This document shows positions 27,033 through 37,996 of a stretch of 64,000 bases of DNA, in pieces. Both the position numbers and the translations under genes were made by a program. The notes under the pieces are model-generated. The model ran no database searches. It was not told the origin of the DNA and was given only the letters and a program-made list of their open reading frames with translations. Source of the stretch: Bifidobacterium psychraerophilum (GTDB lineage: Bacteria > Actinomycetota > Actinomycetes > Actinomycetales > Bifidobacteriaceae); contig NZ_JGZI01000009.1 of assembly GCF_000741705.1 (NCBI RefSeq), positions 434,001 to 498,000 on the forward strand, given 5' to 3'. Position 1 is the stretch's first letter. Each line of letters begins with the position of its first letter.

Positions 27033-28396
27033 GGGTTTATCTGTTCATTGCGGCCATCGCAGGGGGTGCGACATGGCTGGTGACCCCGCTGGTCAGGCAT
27101 CTGGCGATACGCATAGGAGCCGTCGGTCAGGTGCGTTCACGCGATGTGCATACGGTGCCCACGCCCCGCATGGGTGGTGTCGCGATGATGATCGGTTTCG
27201 CGGTTTCGCTGCTCTTCGCCAGTCGTGTCCCCTTCATCAGTGGCCTCTTCGATTCAAGCAACCAGGCCTGGGTGATTCTTGGCGGGGCGGTGTTGATCTG
27301 TCTGTTGGGCGTTGCGGATGATCTCTGGGATCTGGATTGGATGTTGAAACTCGGTGGTCAGCTGCTGATATCCGTATTGGTTTCGTGGGGTGGGGTGCAG
27401 ATCATCTCCCTGCCGCTGGGCTCACTGGTGACCGCTTCCCCGAGCCTGTCGATGGCGATTACCGCATTCCTGATCGTGGCCTCGATCAACGCGGTGAATT
27501 TCGTTGATGGTTTGGATGGCCTGGCCGCGGGCATCGTCGCCATCGGTGGTATCGCCTTCGCCATCTACTCGTACATCATTGCGAGAACCTCACCGAGTTA
27601 CGCTTCGATGGCGACGCTGATCGACGTGGCCCTGGTCGGCATCTGCGTCGGCTTCATCCTGCATAACTGGCATCCCGCCAAGCTGTTCATGGGTGACTCC
27701 GGTTCGATGCTCCTCGGCTACATCATCACCTGCGCATCCATTGTGATGACGGGAAGGCTTGATCCCGTTTCCATCCACACCAGCATCTATCTTCCGGTCT
27801 TCATGCCGATTCTGCTGCCCGTGCTGGTGCTCTTTCTGCCCGTTCTTGATATGTGCCTCGCGGTGGTGCGCAGGGTCAGTCACGGGCAATCACCGATGCA
27901 CCCGGATAGGATGCATCTTCACCACCGGATGCTGAAAATCGGGCATTCCGTGCGTTCCGCGGTGCTTATTCTCTGGGGCTGGGCCGCACTCATAGCCTTC
28001 GGCTCAATCATGATTCTCTTCTTTGAAGCGGAATGGGTGGCGATTGGTTTCGCGGTCGCCTCCGTATTGCTCACCGTCGCCACCTCGTACCCTTATTACC
28101 GGCGTCGGATTCCCGAGATCAGAGCGGAAAACGCCGCCCTCGCGGCAGCCAGACGACGCGAACGGGCGGGCAGACAGGAATCCGAGCGCATCGCGCCGGA
28201 TACATCCGAGAGGAATCCGTCATCTTCGGCCGACGATGGTTTGAGACCTCCCTCCCCGCAGACGGAGGGCAAGGGTATGCGGAGTCGAAGCCTCGAAGAA
28301 CCGGGTGCGGAAGCGAATGATGCGAACGCCCGAGGGGTGGATAGGCAAGGGATGGATAAGCAGGGAGCGGATGAGCAGGGATCCCGGCAAGGCTGA
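27029..28396 (+). CDS. WecA/TagO-type undecaprenyl-phosphate sugar-1-phosphate transferase
   Basis: A polytopic MraY/WecA family enzyme that starts a surface-glycan lipid-linked chain at the cytoplasmic face, 455 aa. The conserved cytoplasmic loops are present: TVPTPRMGG, GVADDLWDLDWMLKL (DDxxD-like metal site), NFVDGLDGLAAG, AKLFMGDSGSM and HPDRMHLHHRML (HIHH-like). About 11 helices fill residues 1-345. The last 110 residues are a hydrophilic, Arg/Glu/Ser-rich tail ending in 15-bp repeats. It is coupled to tsaC by a 4-bp overlap. The donor is probably UDP-GlcNAc or another UDP-HexNAc, unproven. Confidence 0.88.
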   Translation: MRVYLFIAAIAGGATWLVTPLVRHLAIRIGAVGQVRSRDVHTVPTPRMGGVAMMIGFAVSLLFASRVPFISGLFDSSNQAWVILGGAVLICLLGVADDLWDLDWMLKLGGQLLISVLVSWGGVQIISLPLGSLVTASPSLSMAITAFLIVASINAVNFVDGLDGLAAGIVAIGGIAFAIYSYIIARTSPSYASMATLIDVALVGICVGFILHNWHPAKLFMGDSGSMLLGYIITCASIVMTGRLDPVSIHTSIYLPVFMPILLPVLVLFLPVLDMCLAVVRRVSHGQSPMHPDRMHLHHRMLKIGHSVRSAVLILWGWAALIAFGSIMILFFEAEWVAIGFAVASVLLTVATSYPYYRRRIPEIRAENAALAAARRRERAGRQESERIAPDTSERNPSSSADDGLRPPSPQTEGKGMRSRSLEEPGAEANDANARGVDRQGMDKQGADEQGSRQG

Positions 28397-28461
28397 CTGT
28401 GTTTGCCGGACTGTATTTGCCGGGCCATGCCTGTCGAATCGTGCTTCTCGAATCGTGCCGA
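28334..28461 (+). repeat. serial tandem repeats across the wecA-like stop
   Basis: Three 15-bp coding units (28334-28348, 28349-28363, 28364-28378) encode GVDRQ, GMDKQ and GADEQ. The stop is at 28394-28396. Two 14-bp copies of GACTGTRTTTGCCG (28395-28408, 28409-28422) start inside that stop codon. Two 14-bp copies beginning TCGAATCGTGC (28434-28447, 28448-28461) follow in noncoding DNA. Confidence 0.85.
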
Positions 28462-28483
28462 AGAGATGACAGTCGCCCGCTGA

Positions 28484-30226
<1,743 letters not shown>

Positions 30227-30249
30227 TCGATAGCTCCTCGGCATTCCGG

Positions 30250-30330
30250 GAAAGTGTGCGTATCCGTACACGACGCGCTGGCAACGGCGTTGCTCGTATG
30301 CGGATGCGCACACTTTCGCATATGTGTGCG
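30250..30330 (+). other. three-armed inverted repeat between guaB and orn
   Basis: Arms 30250-30273 and 30294-30317 pair over 24 positions (two G-U wobbles, one mismatch) around a 20-nt loop. The CGCACAC part of the second arm can instead pair with GTGTGCG at 30324-30330. These two hairpins are mutually exclusive. No T-tract follows either. It may be a terminator/attenuator or a structured 3' end for guaB mRNA. Confidence 0.65.
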
Positions 30331-30500
30331 GTGATGTCCTGCTGATGCCGGATATAACGGCCCTCGGATGCGTGGTCGTTGCTCGGGGGTAGGTTGAAGA
30401 GTTCGGCAGACGGACATATTGCCAAAGCAGCATGTGCTTACCCAGGACATGGTTTGGCGATAGAACAGTGTCAAGGAATTATTGAAAGGTGTGCACGCAT

Positions 30501-31202
30501 ATGTCCAACACAGAGGATCTGACGCTCAGCACTGAGGATTCACGGTTAATCTGGATCGACTGCGAGATGACGGGTCTGGATATCTTCCACGACGAGTTGT
30601 GCGAGGTATCGGTCGTCCCCACGGATTTCAACATGAAGGTTTTGGACCCCGGCATCGATTTGGTGATCAAGCCCTCGGACGAGTCGCTGGCGCAGATGAA
30701 TGACTTCGTGCGTCATATGCACACATCCTCAGGTCTGGTCGAGGAGATGAAGCAAGGTCTGGCACTCGCAGAGGCGCAACGTCAGGTCATCGAGTACGTC
30801 ACCCCCTTCCTGCCGGCAAAAGGCAAGGCTCATCTTGCCGGCAATTCGGTCGGTTCGGACAAGAAGTTCCTCGACCGTTTCATGCCGAATCTGATGGCGA
30901 AACTGCATTACCGTGTGATCGACGTGAGCACGCTCAAGGAGCTTTCGCGCCGTTGGTACCCATCCGTCTACAACAACAAGCCGGCGAAGCATGGCGGGCA
31001 CCGCGCGTTGGCGGATATCATCGAGTCCATCGATGAACTGCGCTACTACCGTGAGGCCTTCTTCGTGCCGACCCCCGGGCCGGACGAGCAGCGGTCGAAG
31101 GACATCGCCGCACAGGTCGAATCCACAAGCCTGCTGCGCAGCTATGAGAGCGAGGGCGCACCCGTCGAGGACGCCGCAACGCCGGAGAAGATCGACTACT
31201 AG
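30501..31202 (+). CDS. orn: oligoribonuclease
   Basis: A DEDDh 3'-5' exonuclease that clears 2-5 nt RNA oligomers (including pGpG) in the cytosol. [10 protein letters not shown] holds the first D and [17 protein letters not shown] the next Asp, and [17 protein letters not shown] the final H and D. The start is the ATG at 30501 with AAAGG 11 nt upstream; a GTG at 30489 sits on that ribosome-binding site. The product has 233 aa, about 40 longer than E. coli Orn, with the excess in a polar C-terminal tail after the catalytic core. Confidence 0.94.
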   Translation: MSNTEDLTLSTEDSRLIWIDCEMTGLDIFHDELCEVSVVPTDFNMKVLDPGIDLVIKPSDESLAQMNDFVRHMHTSSGLVEEMKQGLALAEAQRQVIEYVTPFLPAKGKAHLAGNSVGSDKKFLDRFMPNLMAKLHYRVIDVSTLKELSRRWYPSVYNNKPAKHGGHRALADIIESIDELRYYREAFFVPTPGPDEQRSKDIAAQVESTSLLRSYESEGAPVEDAATPEKIDY

Positions 31203-31321
31203 TCTCAGCCTCCAGTCTGGCAGGGCGGACAGCGCCGTTGTAGCAGCCGGCGCCGCCGCCGTGCCACGTCATGCCGGGCTGTTCATCATCGGAGGAGCCG
31301 CGTGCGCGGGTATTCGAAAGT

Positions 31322-32758
31322 ATGTACGACACTCGTGGCACGATGATGGGCATGCGGCAATCAGATGCGTTGACCATCCTCAAGGCGGGAGCCAATGTCT
31401 TCCTTACCGGTGCTCCAGGCGCCGGTAAGACCTATGTGCTGAACGAATTCGTCAACGGTGCGAGGCGCGCCGGGGCCTCCGTGGCGGTTACGGCTTCCAC
31501 GGGCATCGACTCGACGCATATCAACGGGCAGACCATCCATTCCTGGAGCGGTTTGGGCGTGGCGACCTGTCTGAGTGAAGAGTTGCTGAAACGCATCCGC
31601 ACCAGACGCAAACGTCAGATATCCGGAAGCGATGTTCTCGTCATCGATGAGGTCTCGATGATGCACGCCTGGTTGTTCGATATGGTCGACGAGGTCTGCA
31701 GAAGCATCCGGCACAGTCCGGAGCCTTTCGGTGGCCTGCAAGTGGTGCTCTCCGGGGACTTCTTTCAGCTCCCGCCCGTGAGCCGTTCCGGCCGCAACAC
31801 CGATATGCTGATGCCCAGTGAGGAATTCGAGCGTTCCAGACGGCGCTACGCCGATGCGGGCAAGGATCCGGAAGGTTTCATCACCGAATCGCTGGTCTGG
31901 GATGCCCTGGACCCCGTCATCTGCTACCTCACCGAACAGCACCGTCAGGATGACGGGCAGCTGCTGACCGTGCTCACCGATATACGGGATGGCTCGGTAA
32001 GCCAGGAGGACCATGACGTGCTGGCCTCACGTTTGGGGAAGATGCCGGCCGACAATGAGGTATCGGTCAATCTCTTTCCCGTCAATCGGCAGGCGGACAG
32101 TCTCAACGATCTGAAACTCTCGCAGATCGCTGATGCCCCTCACCATTACCATGCCGAATCCGCCGGTTCCGCCCAACTGGTCGAGCGTCTGAAAAAGAAT
32201 ATGCTCGCGCCCGAAGACCTGACCCTGAAAACAGGCGCCGCCGTTATGGCTCTGCGCAATGATCAGGATCATCAGTACGTCAACGGCTCGATCGGCAAGG
32301 TCCGAGGCTTCGTTCAGGAGAACAAGGGCGGCTGGCCGATTGTGGAGTTCGAGAACGGCAATATCGTCACGATGAAACCCGCCGCTTGGGAGATGATGGA
32401 CGGCGAGAGCGTCCTGGCTTCGGTGAATCAGGTGCCCTTGCGTTGCGCGTGGGCAATCACCATCCATAAGTCACAGGGCATGACCCTCGATCGGGCCGTG
32501 ATGGATCTGCGACGAACCTTCGCCCCGGGCATGGGATATGTGGCGTTATCCCGTGTAGAGGCCCTCGACGGCCTGTACCTCAGCGGCATCAACGAAAGGG
32601 CCTTCATGGTCTCGCCCGATGCGGTGCTGTTGGACTCCCGTCTGCGCGAGGATTCCAAAGCGGCTTCGGCCCGACTCGCGGGGGAGGGCAGCGCTTCCTT
32701 CTCGAAGGCGGAGCTGCATCAGCAGGAGGACGAATTCACGCAGGACGGCTTGTTCTGA
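31322..32758 (+). CDS. Pif1-like superfamily 1B DNA helicase
   Basis: An ATP-dependent 5'-3' helicase of about 479 aa. Motifs in order are Walker A GAPGAGKTYVL (about residue 30), motif Ia TASTGIDSTHINGQTIHSW, Walker B VLVIDEVSMM, motif III LSGDFFQLPPV, motif IV-like LTEQHRQDD, then AITIHKSQGMTLD and GYVALSRVEALDGL at the C-terminus. This is the Pif1/RecD2 pattern without nuclease domains. The start is uncertain among ATGs at 31322, 31343, 31346 and 31352. No partner gene is adjacent. Likely roles are in replication-fork or G-quadruplex processing, inferred from the family. Confidence 0.87.
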   Translation: MYDTRGTMMGMRQSDALTILKAGANVFLTGAPGAGKTYVLNEFVNGARRAGASVAVTASTGIDSTHINGQTIHSWSGLGVATCLSEELLKRIRTRRKRQISGSDVLVIDEVSMMHAWLFDMVDEVCRSIRHSPEPFGGLQVVLSGDFFQLPPVSRSGRNTDMLMPSEEFERSRRRYADAGKDPEGFITESLVWDALDPVICYLTEQHRQDDGQLLTVLTDIRDGSVSQEDHDVLASRLGKMPADNEVSVNLFPVNRQADSLNDLKLSQIADAPHHYHAESAGSAQLVERLKKNMLAPEDLTLKTGAAVMALRNDQDHQYVNGSIGKVRGFVQENKGGWPIVEFENGNIVTMKPAAWEMMDGESVLASVNQVPLRCAWAITIHKSQGMTLDRAVMDLRRTFAPGMGYVALSRVEALDGLYLSGINERAFMVSPDAVLLDSRLREDSKAASARLAGEGSASFSKAELHQQEDEFTQDGLF

Positions 32759-32824
32759 CCCATTCCCGGGTCCCCTGCCACGGCTGGTGCGCATTGTCCT
32801 TTTGACTGAATACCCTTGGGAGCC

Positions 32825-34642
32825 ATGACTGCCAAAGCTTTGCATATGTCCACGCTTTTTCTTCGAACACTGCGTGAGGACCCGGCCGATGCCGATGTCG
32901 ATTCCGCCAGACTCCTGCAGCGCGCGGGATACATCCGAAAGACCGCACCGGGTATCTTCACCTGGCTGCCTCTGGGATTGCGCGTCCTGAACAAGGTCGA
33001 GGCGATCGTCCGCGAGGAGATCAACAGCTTTGGCGCGCAGGAAGTGCATTTTCCCGCGTTGCTGCCGAAGGATCCCTATGAGCGCACGCATCGCTGGGAG
33101 GAGTACGGCGACAACATCTTCCGCCTCAAGGATCGTCACGGTGCCGACTATCTGCTGGCACCCACCCACGAGGAGATGTTCACGCTGCTCGTCAAGGATA
33201 TGTACTCCTCATACAAGGATCTGCCGCTGACCCTGTATCAGATCCAGACCAAGTACCGCGACGAGTTCCGTCCCCGTGCAGGCCTGGTGCGCGGTCGTGG
33301 CTTCGTGATGAAGGATGCCTACTCCTTCACCGTCGACGCTGATGGTCTGAAGGCCGCATACCAGGACGAGCGCGACGCGTATGAGCGTATCTTCAAGCGT
33401 CTGGGTGTGCAGTATGTGATCGTCCACGCGGTCTCGGGGCCGATGGGTGGTTCCGAATCCGAGGAGTTCCTCGCCCCGCTCGCGATCGGCGAGGACACCT
33501 TCGCACTGGCCCCTTCGGGCAAGGCCTGGAACGTGGAGGCTCTTACCACGCCCGAGGTGCCGGATGAGGACTTCTCCGATGTCCCGGACATGACGCAGCT
33601 GCATACACCCGATTCAACGACGATCGACAGCCTTGTCGATCAGGCGAACGCACTGCATCCGAAGGCCGACGGGAGCGCCTGGACGGCTGCGGATACCCTG
33701 AAGAACCTCATCGTGACCGTCAAGCACCCAGCTGATGCGGACCATGACGAGCTCTGGCGCGAACTGGTCGCCATTGCGCTCCCCGGAGACCGTCAGGTCG
33801 ATATGAAACGTATCGAAGCCCAGTTCGCCCCGGCGGAGGTCGAGGAGGCGAGCCCTGAGGATCTGGCCAGCCACCCTGAATTGGTGAAGGGCTATATCGG
33901 CCCGAAGGTGCTCGGTCCACAGGCCGAGGCCGCAGGTATCAAGCATCCCATCCGCTACTTCGTGGATGCCCACGTGGCCCGTGGCAGCGCCTGGGTGACC
34001 GGTGCGGATACCGAGGGCGAGCATCTCTTCAACGCGGTCTACGGTCGGGACTTCGATTCATCCGCACGCATAGAAGCCGTTGAGGTCCGCCACGGGGATA
34101 TCAGCCCGGATGGTTCCGGCCCGCTCAGCTTCGAGCGCGGGGTGGAGATAGGTCAGGTCTTCCAACTCGGTCTGAAGTATTCCAATGCCCTCGATCTGAA
34201 GGTGCTTGACCAGAACGGCAAAACCGTTCCGGTATGGATGGGCAGCTACGGTATCGGGGTCTCACGGGTGCTTGCCTGCATCGCCGAATACCACCATGAC
34301 GAGCGTGGTCTGGCCTGGCCGCTTTCGGTGGCCCCGGCACAGGTGCACGTGATGGCGACCGGCAAGGATCCCAAGGCATTCGAAGCCGCGGAGCGCTTGG
34401 TGTCCGAATTGGAGGAGCGGAATGTGGAGGTCATCTATGATGACCGTCTCAAGGTCTCCCCGGGAGTCAAGTTCAAGGACGCCGAGCTGATCGGTGTGCC
34501 GCTGATCGCCGTTGCCGGAAGGGACACGATCAATAACGGCACCATCGAGATTCGTCGTCGTGACGGCTCGGCATCACAGGCCGTGCCGATTGCAGAGGCC
34601 TCCTCCGTGGTGCTTGAGCATCTGGCGGCCCTGTCCGAGTAA
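32825..34642 (+). CDS. proS: prolyl-tRNA synthetase, bacterial type with editing domain
   Basis: A class II synthetase charging tRNA(Pro), 605 aa from the ATG at 32825. N-terminal [15 protein letters not shown] and [13 protein letters not shown]-like motif 1/2 regions ([35 protein letters not shown]) and motif 3 ([17 protein letters not shown]) are present. The central insert (about 225-405) is the YbaK-like editing domain that removes Ala-tRNA(Pro). The anticodon-binding domain closes the protein. Translation may instead begin at TTG 32816. It stands as a single gene; about 320 bp separate it from ssb. Confidence 0.96.
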   Translation: MTAKALHMSTLFLRTLREDPADADVDSARLLQRAGYIRKTAPGIFTWLPLGLRVLNKVEAIVREEINSFGAQEVHFPALLPKDPYERTHRWEEYGDNIFRLKDRHGADYLLAPTHEEMFTLLVKDMYSSYKDLPLTLYQIQTKYRDEFRPRAGLVRGRGFVMKDAYSFTVDADGLKAAYQDERDAYERIFKRLGVQYVIVHAVSGPMGGSESEEFLAPLAIGEDTFALAPSGKAWNVEALTTPEVPDEDFSDVPDMTQLHTPDSTTIDSLVDQANALHPKADGSAWTAADTLKNLIVTVKHPADADHDELWRELVAIALPGDRQVDMKRIEAQFAPAEVEEASPEDLASHPELVKGYIGPKVLGPQAEAAGIKHPIRYFVDAHVARGSAWVTGADTEGEHLFNAVYGRDFDSSARIEAVEVRHGDISPDGSGPLSFERGVEIGQVFQLGLKYSNALDLKVLDQNGKTVPVWMGSYGIGVSRVLACIAEYHHDERGLAWPLSVAPAQVHVMATGKDPKAFEAAERLVSELEERNVEVIYDDRLKVSPGVKFKDAELIGVPLIAVAGRDTINNGTIEIRRRDGSASQAVPIAEASSVVLEHLAALSE

Positions 34643-34963
34643 TAACCACGGGTGATGTCTGAATCATCTCCTCATACCGTGTATCCGATGTATGCGCATC
34701 CGCAGATGAAGCATTGGCAACAGTGCGTTTCACCAGTGGGTGCGCATCTTGTTTGTGATGTGCCCACACGCCCATATTCGACCACATCGTTTCCCTAGGG
34801 CCAGGCTCCCGCCCGCATTCAGGCATGCTGATGCCTACCGTCGGTATTGTTCAGGAGACGCGACCCACTGTCGTCTCCGGCTCCGCCGAAGTTCGACGTT
34901 GGTCTGCTTGGGATGTCACGGAACGCAATGCGGACGGTCCACACCGTTTGCGAGGAGCAGAGC
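34643..34963. other. intergenic region between proS and ssb
   Basis: About 320 bp without a supportable gene. It holds a 7-bp hairpin GGAGACG (34854-34860) / CGTCTCC (34872-34878) and a short GGCATGCTGATGCC-type stem near 34822. The ssb frame is open back to 34847, but nothing there resembles an OB-fold N-terminus. Confidence 0.5.
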
Positions 34964-35668
34964 ATGGGCATTCAGCAGGGACACGTCACCATCAACGGCT
35001 ATGTAGCCAAGGAACCACGGAGCATCGGGGAGGGCGGACGCACACCGATGTGCACCTTCCGTCTCGCCTCAACCCGCGCATACTTCGATTCCAAAACCCA
35101 CAGTTGGAAGGATCTGGCGACGACCTGGATCTCCGTCAAAGCGTATCGGGCGCTCGCCACGAATATCGTGGCCTCGCTGCGCACAGGGGACCCGGTGATC
35201 GTGACCGGACTGTTGGGGACGGATGAGTGGAACAGAAAAGGCGAACCGCAATCCTCCCTGGTCATCGAGGCGAGCGCGGTGGGTCATGACCTGGGCCTCG
35301 GCACCAGCCTGTTCACCAGATCACGAAGGGAAAGCGGCAGCCAACGCGACAGAGAAGGCGACAGACAAAGTGACAGCGGAGAGCACATACGAGCTGCGGT
35401 CGGTCTGAGCGAGGCGGAGTCCTCAGGAAGCGGCACTGTGTGGAGCGGCACTGCGGGGAGAAGCACTGTTGAGAGAAACACTGTGGAAAGTGGCACTGTG
35501 GAAAGTGGCACTGCGGGAAGAGACACTGCGGGAAGAGGGGATGCAGCCAGCGCCGGTATGGATGCGGGTACTGTCTCCCGCGGATCGACGAGGACCGGGG
35601 CGGCGGCATACGGCGGTTTTGAGGCTCAGGATACAGGAATTCAAGATTTCGGTGCGCAGAGCTTCTGA
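34964..35668 (+). CDS. ssb: single-stranded DNA-binding protein, repeat-tailed paralog
   Basis: The product has 234 aa, starting MGIQQGHVTINGYVAKEP with GAGGAG 6 nt upstream. The OB-fold (residues 1-112) shows TFRLASTRAYFD, WISVKAYRALATNIVASLRTGDPVIVTG and the strand before VIEASAVGHDLGLGTS. The tail is atypical: Arg/Asp/Ser-rich, then eight 15-bp repeats (pentapeptides such as SGTVE, SGTAG). It ends GAQSF rather than the acidic DDDIPF tip of canonical SSB. It is not next to rpsF/rpsR, so it is probably a second SSB rather than the replicative one. Confidence 0.85.
   Translation: MGIQQGHVTINGYVAKEPRSIGEGGRTPMCTFRLASTRAYFDSKTHSWKDLATTWISVKAYRALATNIVASLRTGDPVIVTGLLGTDEWNRKGEPQSSLVIEASAVGHDLGLGTSLFTRSRRESGSQRDREGDRQSDSGEHIRAAVGLSEAESSGSGTVWSGTAGRSTVERNTVESGTVESGTAGRDTAGRGDAASAGMDAGTVSRGSTRTGAAAYGGFEAQDTGIQDFGAQSF
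35429..35548 (+). repeat. eight 15-bp tandem repeats in the ssb tail
   Basis: Units of exactly 15 bp run from 35429 to 35548 with consensus AGNGGCACTGYGGRA. Two adjacent copies near 35489-35518 share 12 of 15 bases or better. They encode pentapeptides [SR]-[GSND]-T-[VA]-[EGW]. The last unit is degenerate. Confidence 0.85.
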
Positions 35669-35809
35669 TCGAAGATGCCCCGCCATGTGCGGTCCCGGCA
35701 GCATCCGGAACGCAGATCGGCGGGCATTCATGCCGTAACAAGAATGCCCGCCGATCCGATGACCTGGCTGTGTGCGCCAGGCCCTAGTGGTGGGAGAGTG
35801 GAATGGCCC

Positions 35810-37891
35810 TCACCAAATGCGGACGCGTGAATCCGGATCCAGCCACATCTCGTCGCCCTCATGAATGGAGAAGGCCTCGTGGAAGAGATCCACATTCATC
35901 ACGATGCCGTTCGTCCTGAACTCGGCAGGGGAGTGGGGGTCGATCTGCAGGTATTGCTCGGCCAATTCATCGCGGAGCTTGGTGCGCCAGATCGAGGCAT
36001 AGGCGATGAAGAAGCGCTGCACGCCGGTGTAGCCTTCTATCTCGGGCGACTGTGCGAGTGATTGGCGGATGCCCTCGGCACTGCCATCCTTCTCACGCCC
36101 TGCCGCGGCATCGAGTGCGAAGGCATAGGCTTTGAGCGAGATGTTCACGCCGCCCAGATCGCCGATGTTCTCTCCGATGGTCAGAGCCCCGTTCACATGG
36201 GGTGCCTTTGCGGGGTCGTCGGCATACTTCTCGGCCAGCTGAGCAGGCACGAAGTGGTTGTACTGATCGATCAAGGCGGCGGTACGCTGTTCGAAGTTCT
36301 TGCGATCCGCTTCGGTCCACCAATCATGCAGGCGGCCCTCGCCATCGTATTTGCTGCCCTGGTCGTCGAATCCGTGGCCGATCTCATGCCCGATCACCGC
36401 ACCGATGCCGCCGTAATTGGCCGCGTCCTCGGCAGCGGGATCGAAGAATGGCGGCTGAAGAATCGCGGCGGGGAACACGATGACGTTCATCGTCGGCTCA
36501 TAGTAGGCGTTGACCGTCTGAGGGTTCATCAGCCACTCGTCCTTGTCGACCGTGGTGCCGACCTTGCTGAGCTGGTAGGCGGTTTCATAGGTCTGCGCCG
36601 CGTGGATGTTTTCGGTCAGGCTGGCATCGCTCTTCACATCGAGTGCCGAGTAGTCGCGCCAATGCTTCGTGTAACCGATTTTCGGTGAGAAGTGGTCGAG
36701 TTTGTTCAGGGCCTTCTTCTTGGTCTCCTCACCAAGCCACTCGCTGGAACGAATGGAGACGCGGTATGCGTCGATGAGATTGCCGACCAGCTCCTCCATG
36801 CGCTGCTTGCTGGATTCGGGGAAGTGGCGCTTCACGTACTCCTGGCCCACATCCTCTCCGCAGGTGCCATTGACCAGCGATACCCCGCGCTTCCAACGCG
36901 GTCGCATCTCCGTGGTGCCTGAAAGCACCTTGCCGTAGAAGTCGAATCGCGCCTGCTCGAAGTTGAGACTCAGATATCCGGCCCAAGAAATCAGCGTGTG
37001 GATGCGTCCCCAGAGTTTCAGATCGTCGAGTGCGGCTTTGTCCCAGACCGTATCGAGTCCGGTGAGGAAGCTGGGCTCATGCACGATGGTCCTGGCCAGG
37101 GACTTGGCCAGATCGAGGGGCATGATCCTCGCCGTTGCGGTCTCATCGTAGGCCTGTTGCCAAGCCTGCACCCATGCGGTGATGTCAAGGTGGGAAAGTG
37201 CGGATTGCAATGCGTCGAAGTCGGTCGGGTTGTAGGTTTTGTCCTGGTCGCGGGTCTCGACCACATCCCAATGGCATGCCGCGATGCTCCGCTCAAGGTC
37301 GAAGAAACGCGATGCCTGTGACTGCGCATCCTTGAGATCATGCGCATAGTGCGCCAGCATCAGCAGTTTGGCGACCATATCCTGATAGGCCTGACGAATC
37401 GCCTCATAGCGATCCTCGCGATAATAAGCCTCATCAGGCAGCGCGATGCCGCTTTGTTCGATGTGCACGATGTTGCGTTCCGGTTCCCCCGGGTCGCCGT
37501 AGATGCCGATGCCGAGCAGATCCGGCCCCCCTTGGGGATTGAGCCTTCCCAGCGCGCGGATCAGCTGCGCCTTGTCCTCGGTCCCGTCGATCGCGGCCAG
37601 ATCGTCACGAATGCCATCCATACCGGCAGCCTCGACGGATTCGGTGTCGAGAAAACTGGAATACAAAGCGCTGGATTTGGCTGCGGGTGTTTCGGGGTCT
37701 TCCAGAATGTCCCGAATCTGCGTCTCCGCGTCATCGGCGAGTTTGTCGAAGGAACCGAAACGGGATCGGTCATCGGGGAGGGAGTAGGTGTCGATCCATG
37801 GACCGTTCACGAAACGGAACAGGTCGCTGCTGGGTCGAATCACCGAGGAAAAGGATGTTGGGTCAATGCCCGATTTCAAAGCTGTATTCAT
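35810..37891 (-). CDS. pepO: M13 family metallopeptidase (PepO-like)
   Basis: A neprilysin-type zinc endopeptidase of 693 aa. The HEIGHGFDDQG motif (HExxH, about residue 502) and GENIGDLGG (third zinc ligand Glu, about 558) are intact, with the substrate-binding NAYYEP segment before them. No signal peptide is visible at MNTALKSGIDPTS, so it is probably cytoplasmic, as in lactobacilli and bifidobacteria, degrading peptides of up to about 30 residues. A TAGGCT -10-like hexamer lies 6 nt before the ATG, hinting at a leaderless start. It is divergent from map. Confidence 0.94.
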   Translation of the reverse strand: MNTALKSGIDPTSFSSVIRPSSDLFRFVNGPWIDTYSLPDDRSRFGSFDKLADDAETQIRDILEDPETPAAKSSALYSSFLDTESVEAAGMDGIRDDLAAIDGTEDKAQLIRALGRLNPQGGPDLLGIGIYGDPGEPERNIVHIEQSGIALPDEAYYREDRYEAIRQAYQDMVAKLLMLAHYAHDLKDAQSQASRFFDLERSIAACHWDVVETRDQDKTYNPTDFDALQSALSHLDITAWVQAWQQAYDETATARIMPLDLAKSLARTIVHEPSFLTGLDTVWDKAALDDLKLWGRIHTLISWAGYLSLNFEQARFDFYGKVLSGTTEMRPRWKRGVSLVNGTCGEDVGQEYVKRHFPESSKQRMEELVGNLIDAYRVSIRSSEWLGEETKKKALNKLDHFSPKIGYTKHWRDYSALDVKSDASLTENIHAAQTYETAYQLSKVGTTVDKDEWLMNPQTVNAYYEPTMNVIVFPAAILQPPFFDPAAEDAANYGGIGAVIGHEIGHGFDDQGSKYDGEGRLHDWWTEADRKNFEQRTAALIDQYNHFVPAQLAEKYADDPAKAPHVNGALTIGENIGDLGGVNISLKAYAFALDAAAGREKDGSAEGIRQSLAQSPEIEGYTGVQRFFIAYASIWRTKLRDELAEQYLQIDPHSPAEFRTNGIVMNVDLFHEAFSIHEGDEMWLDPDSRVRIW

Positions 37892-37996
37892 ACACCCAGC
37901 CTAATGACGTTTGTTGACAAGCCCGGGCCCGCTTGGTGCTGTAACGCCATCGCAGTAGGGTGGTTGATAACCAACAAGGTAGAAAGAAACAATCAA

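Noticed and set aside
37340-37996. Upstream extension of the map reading frame antisense to pepO
   Set aside because: It lies wholly under the pepO gene and has no methionine aminopeptidase similarity; GTG 37997 fits the family start.
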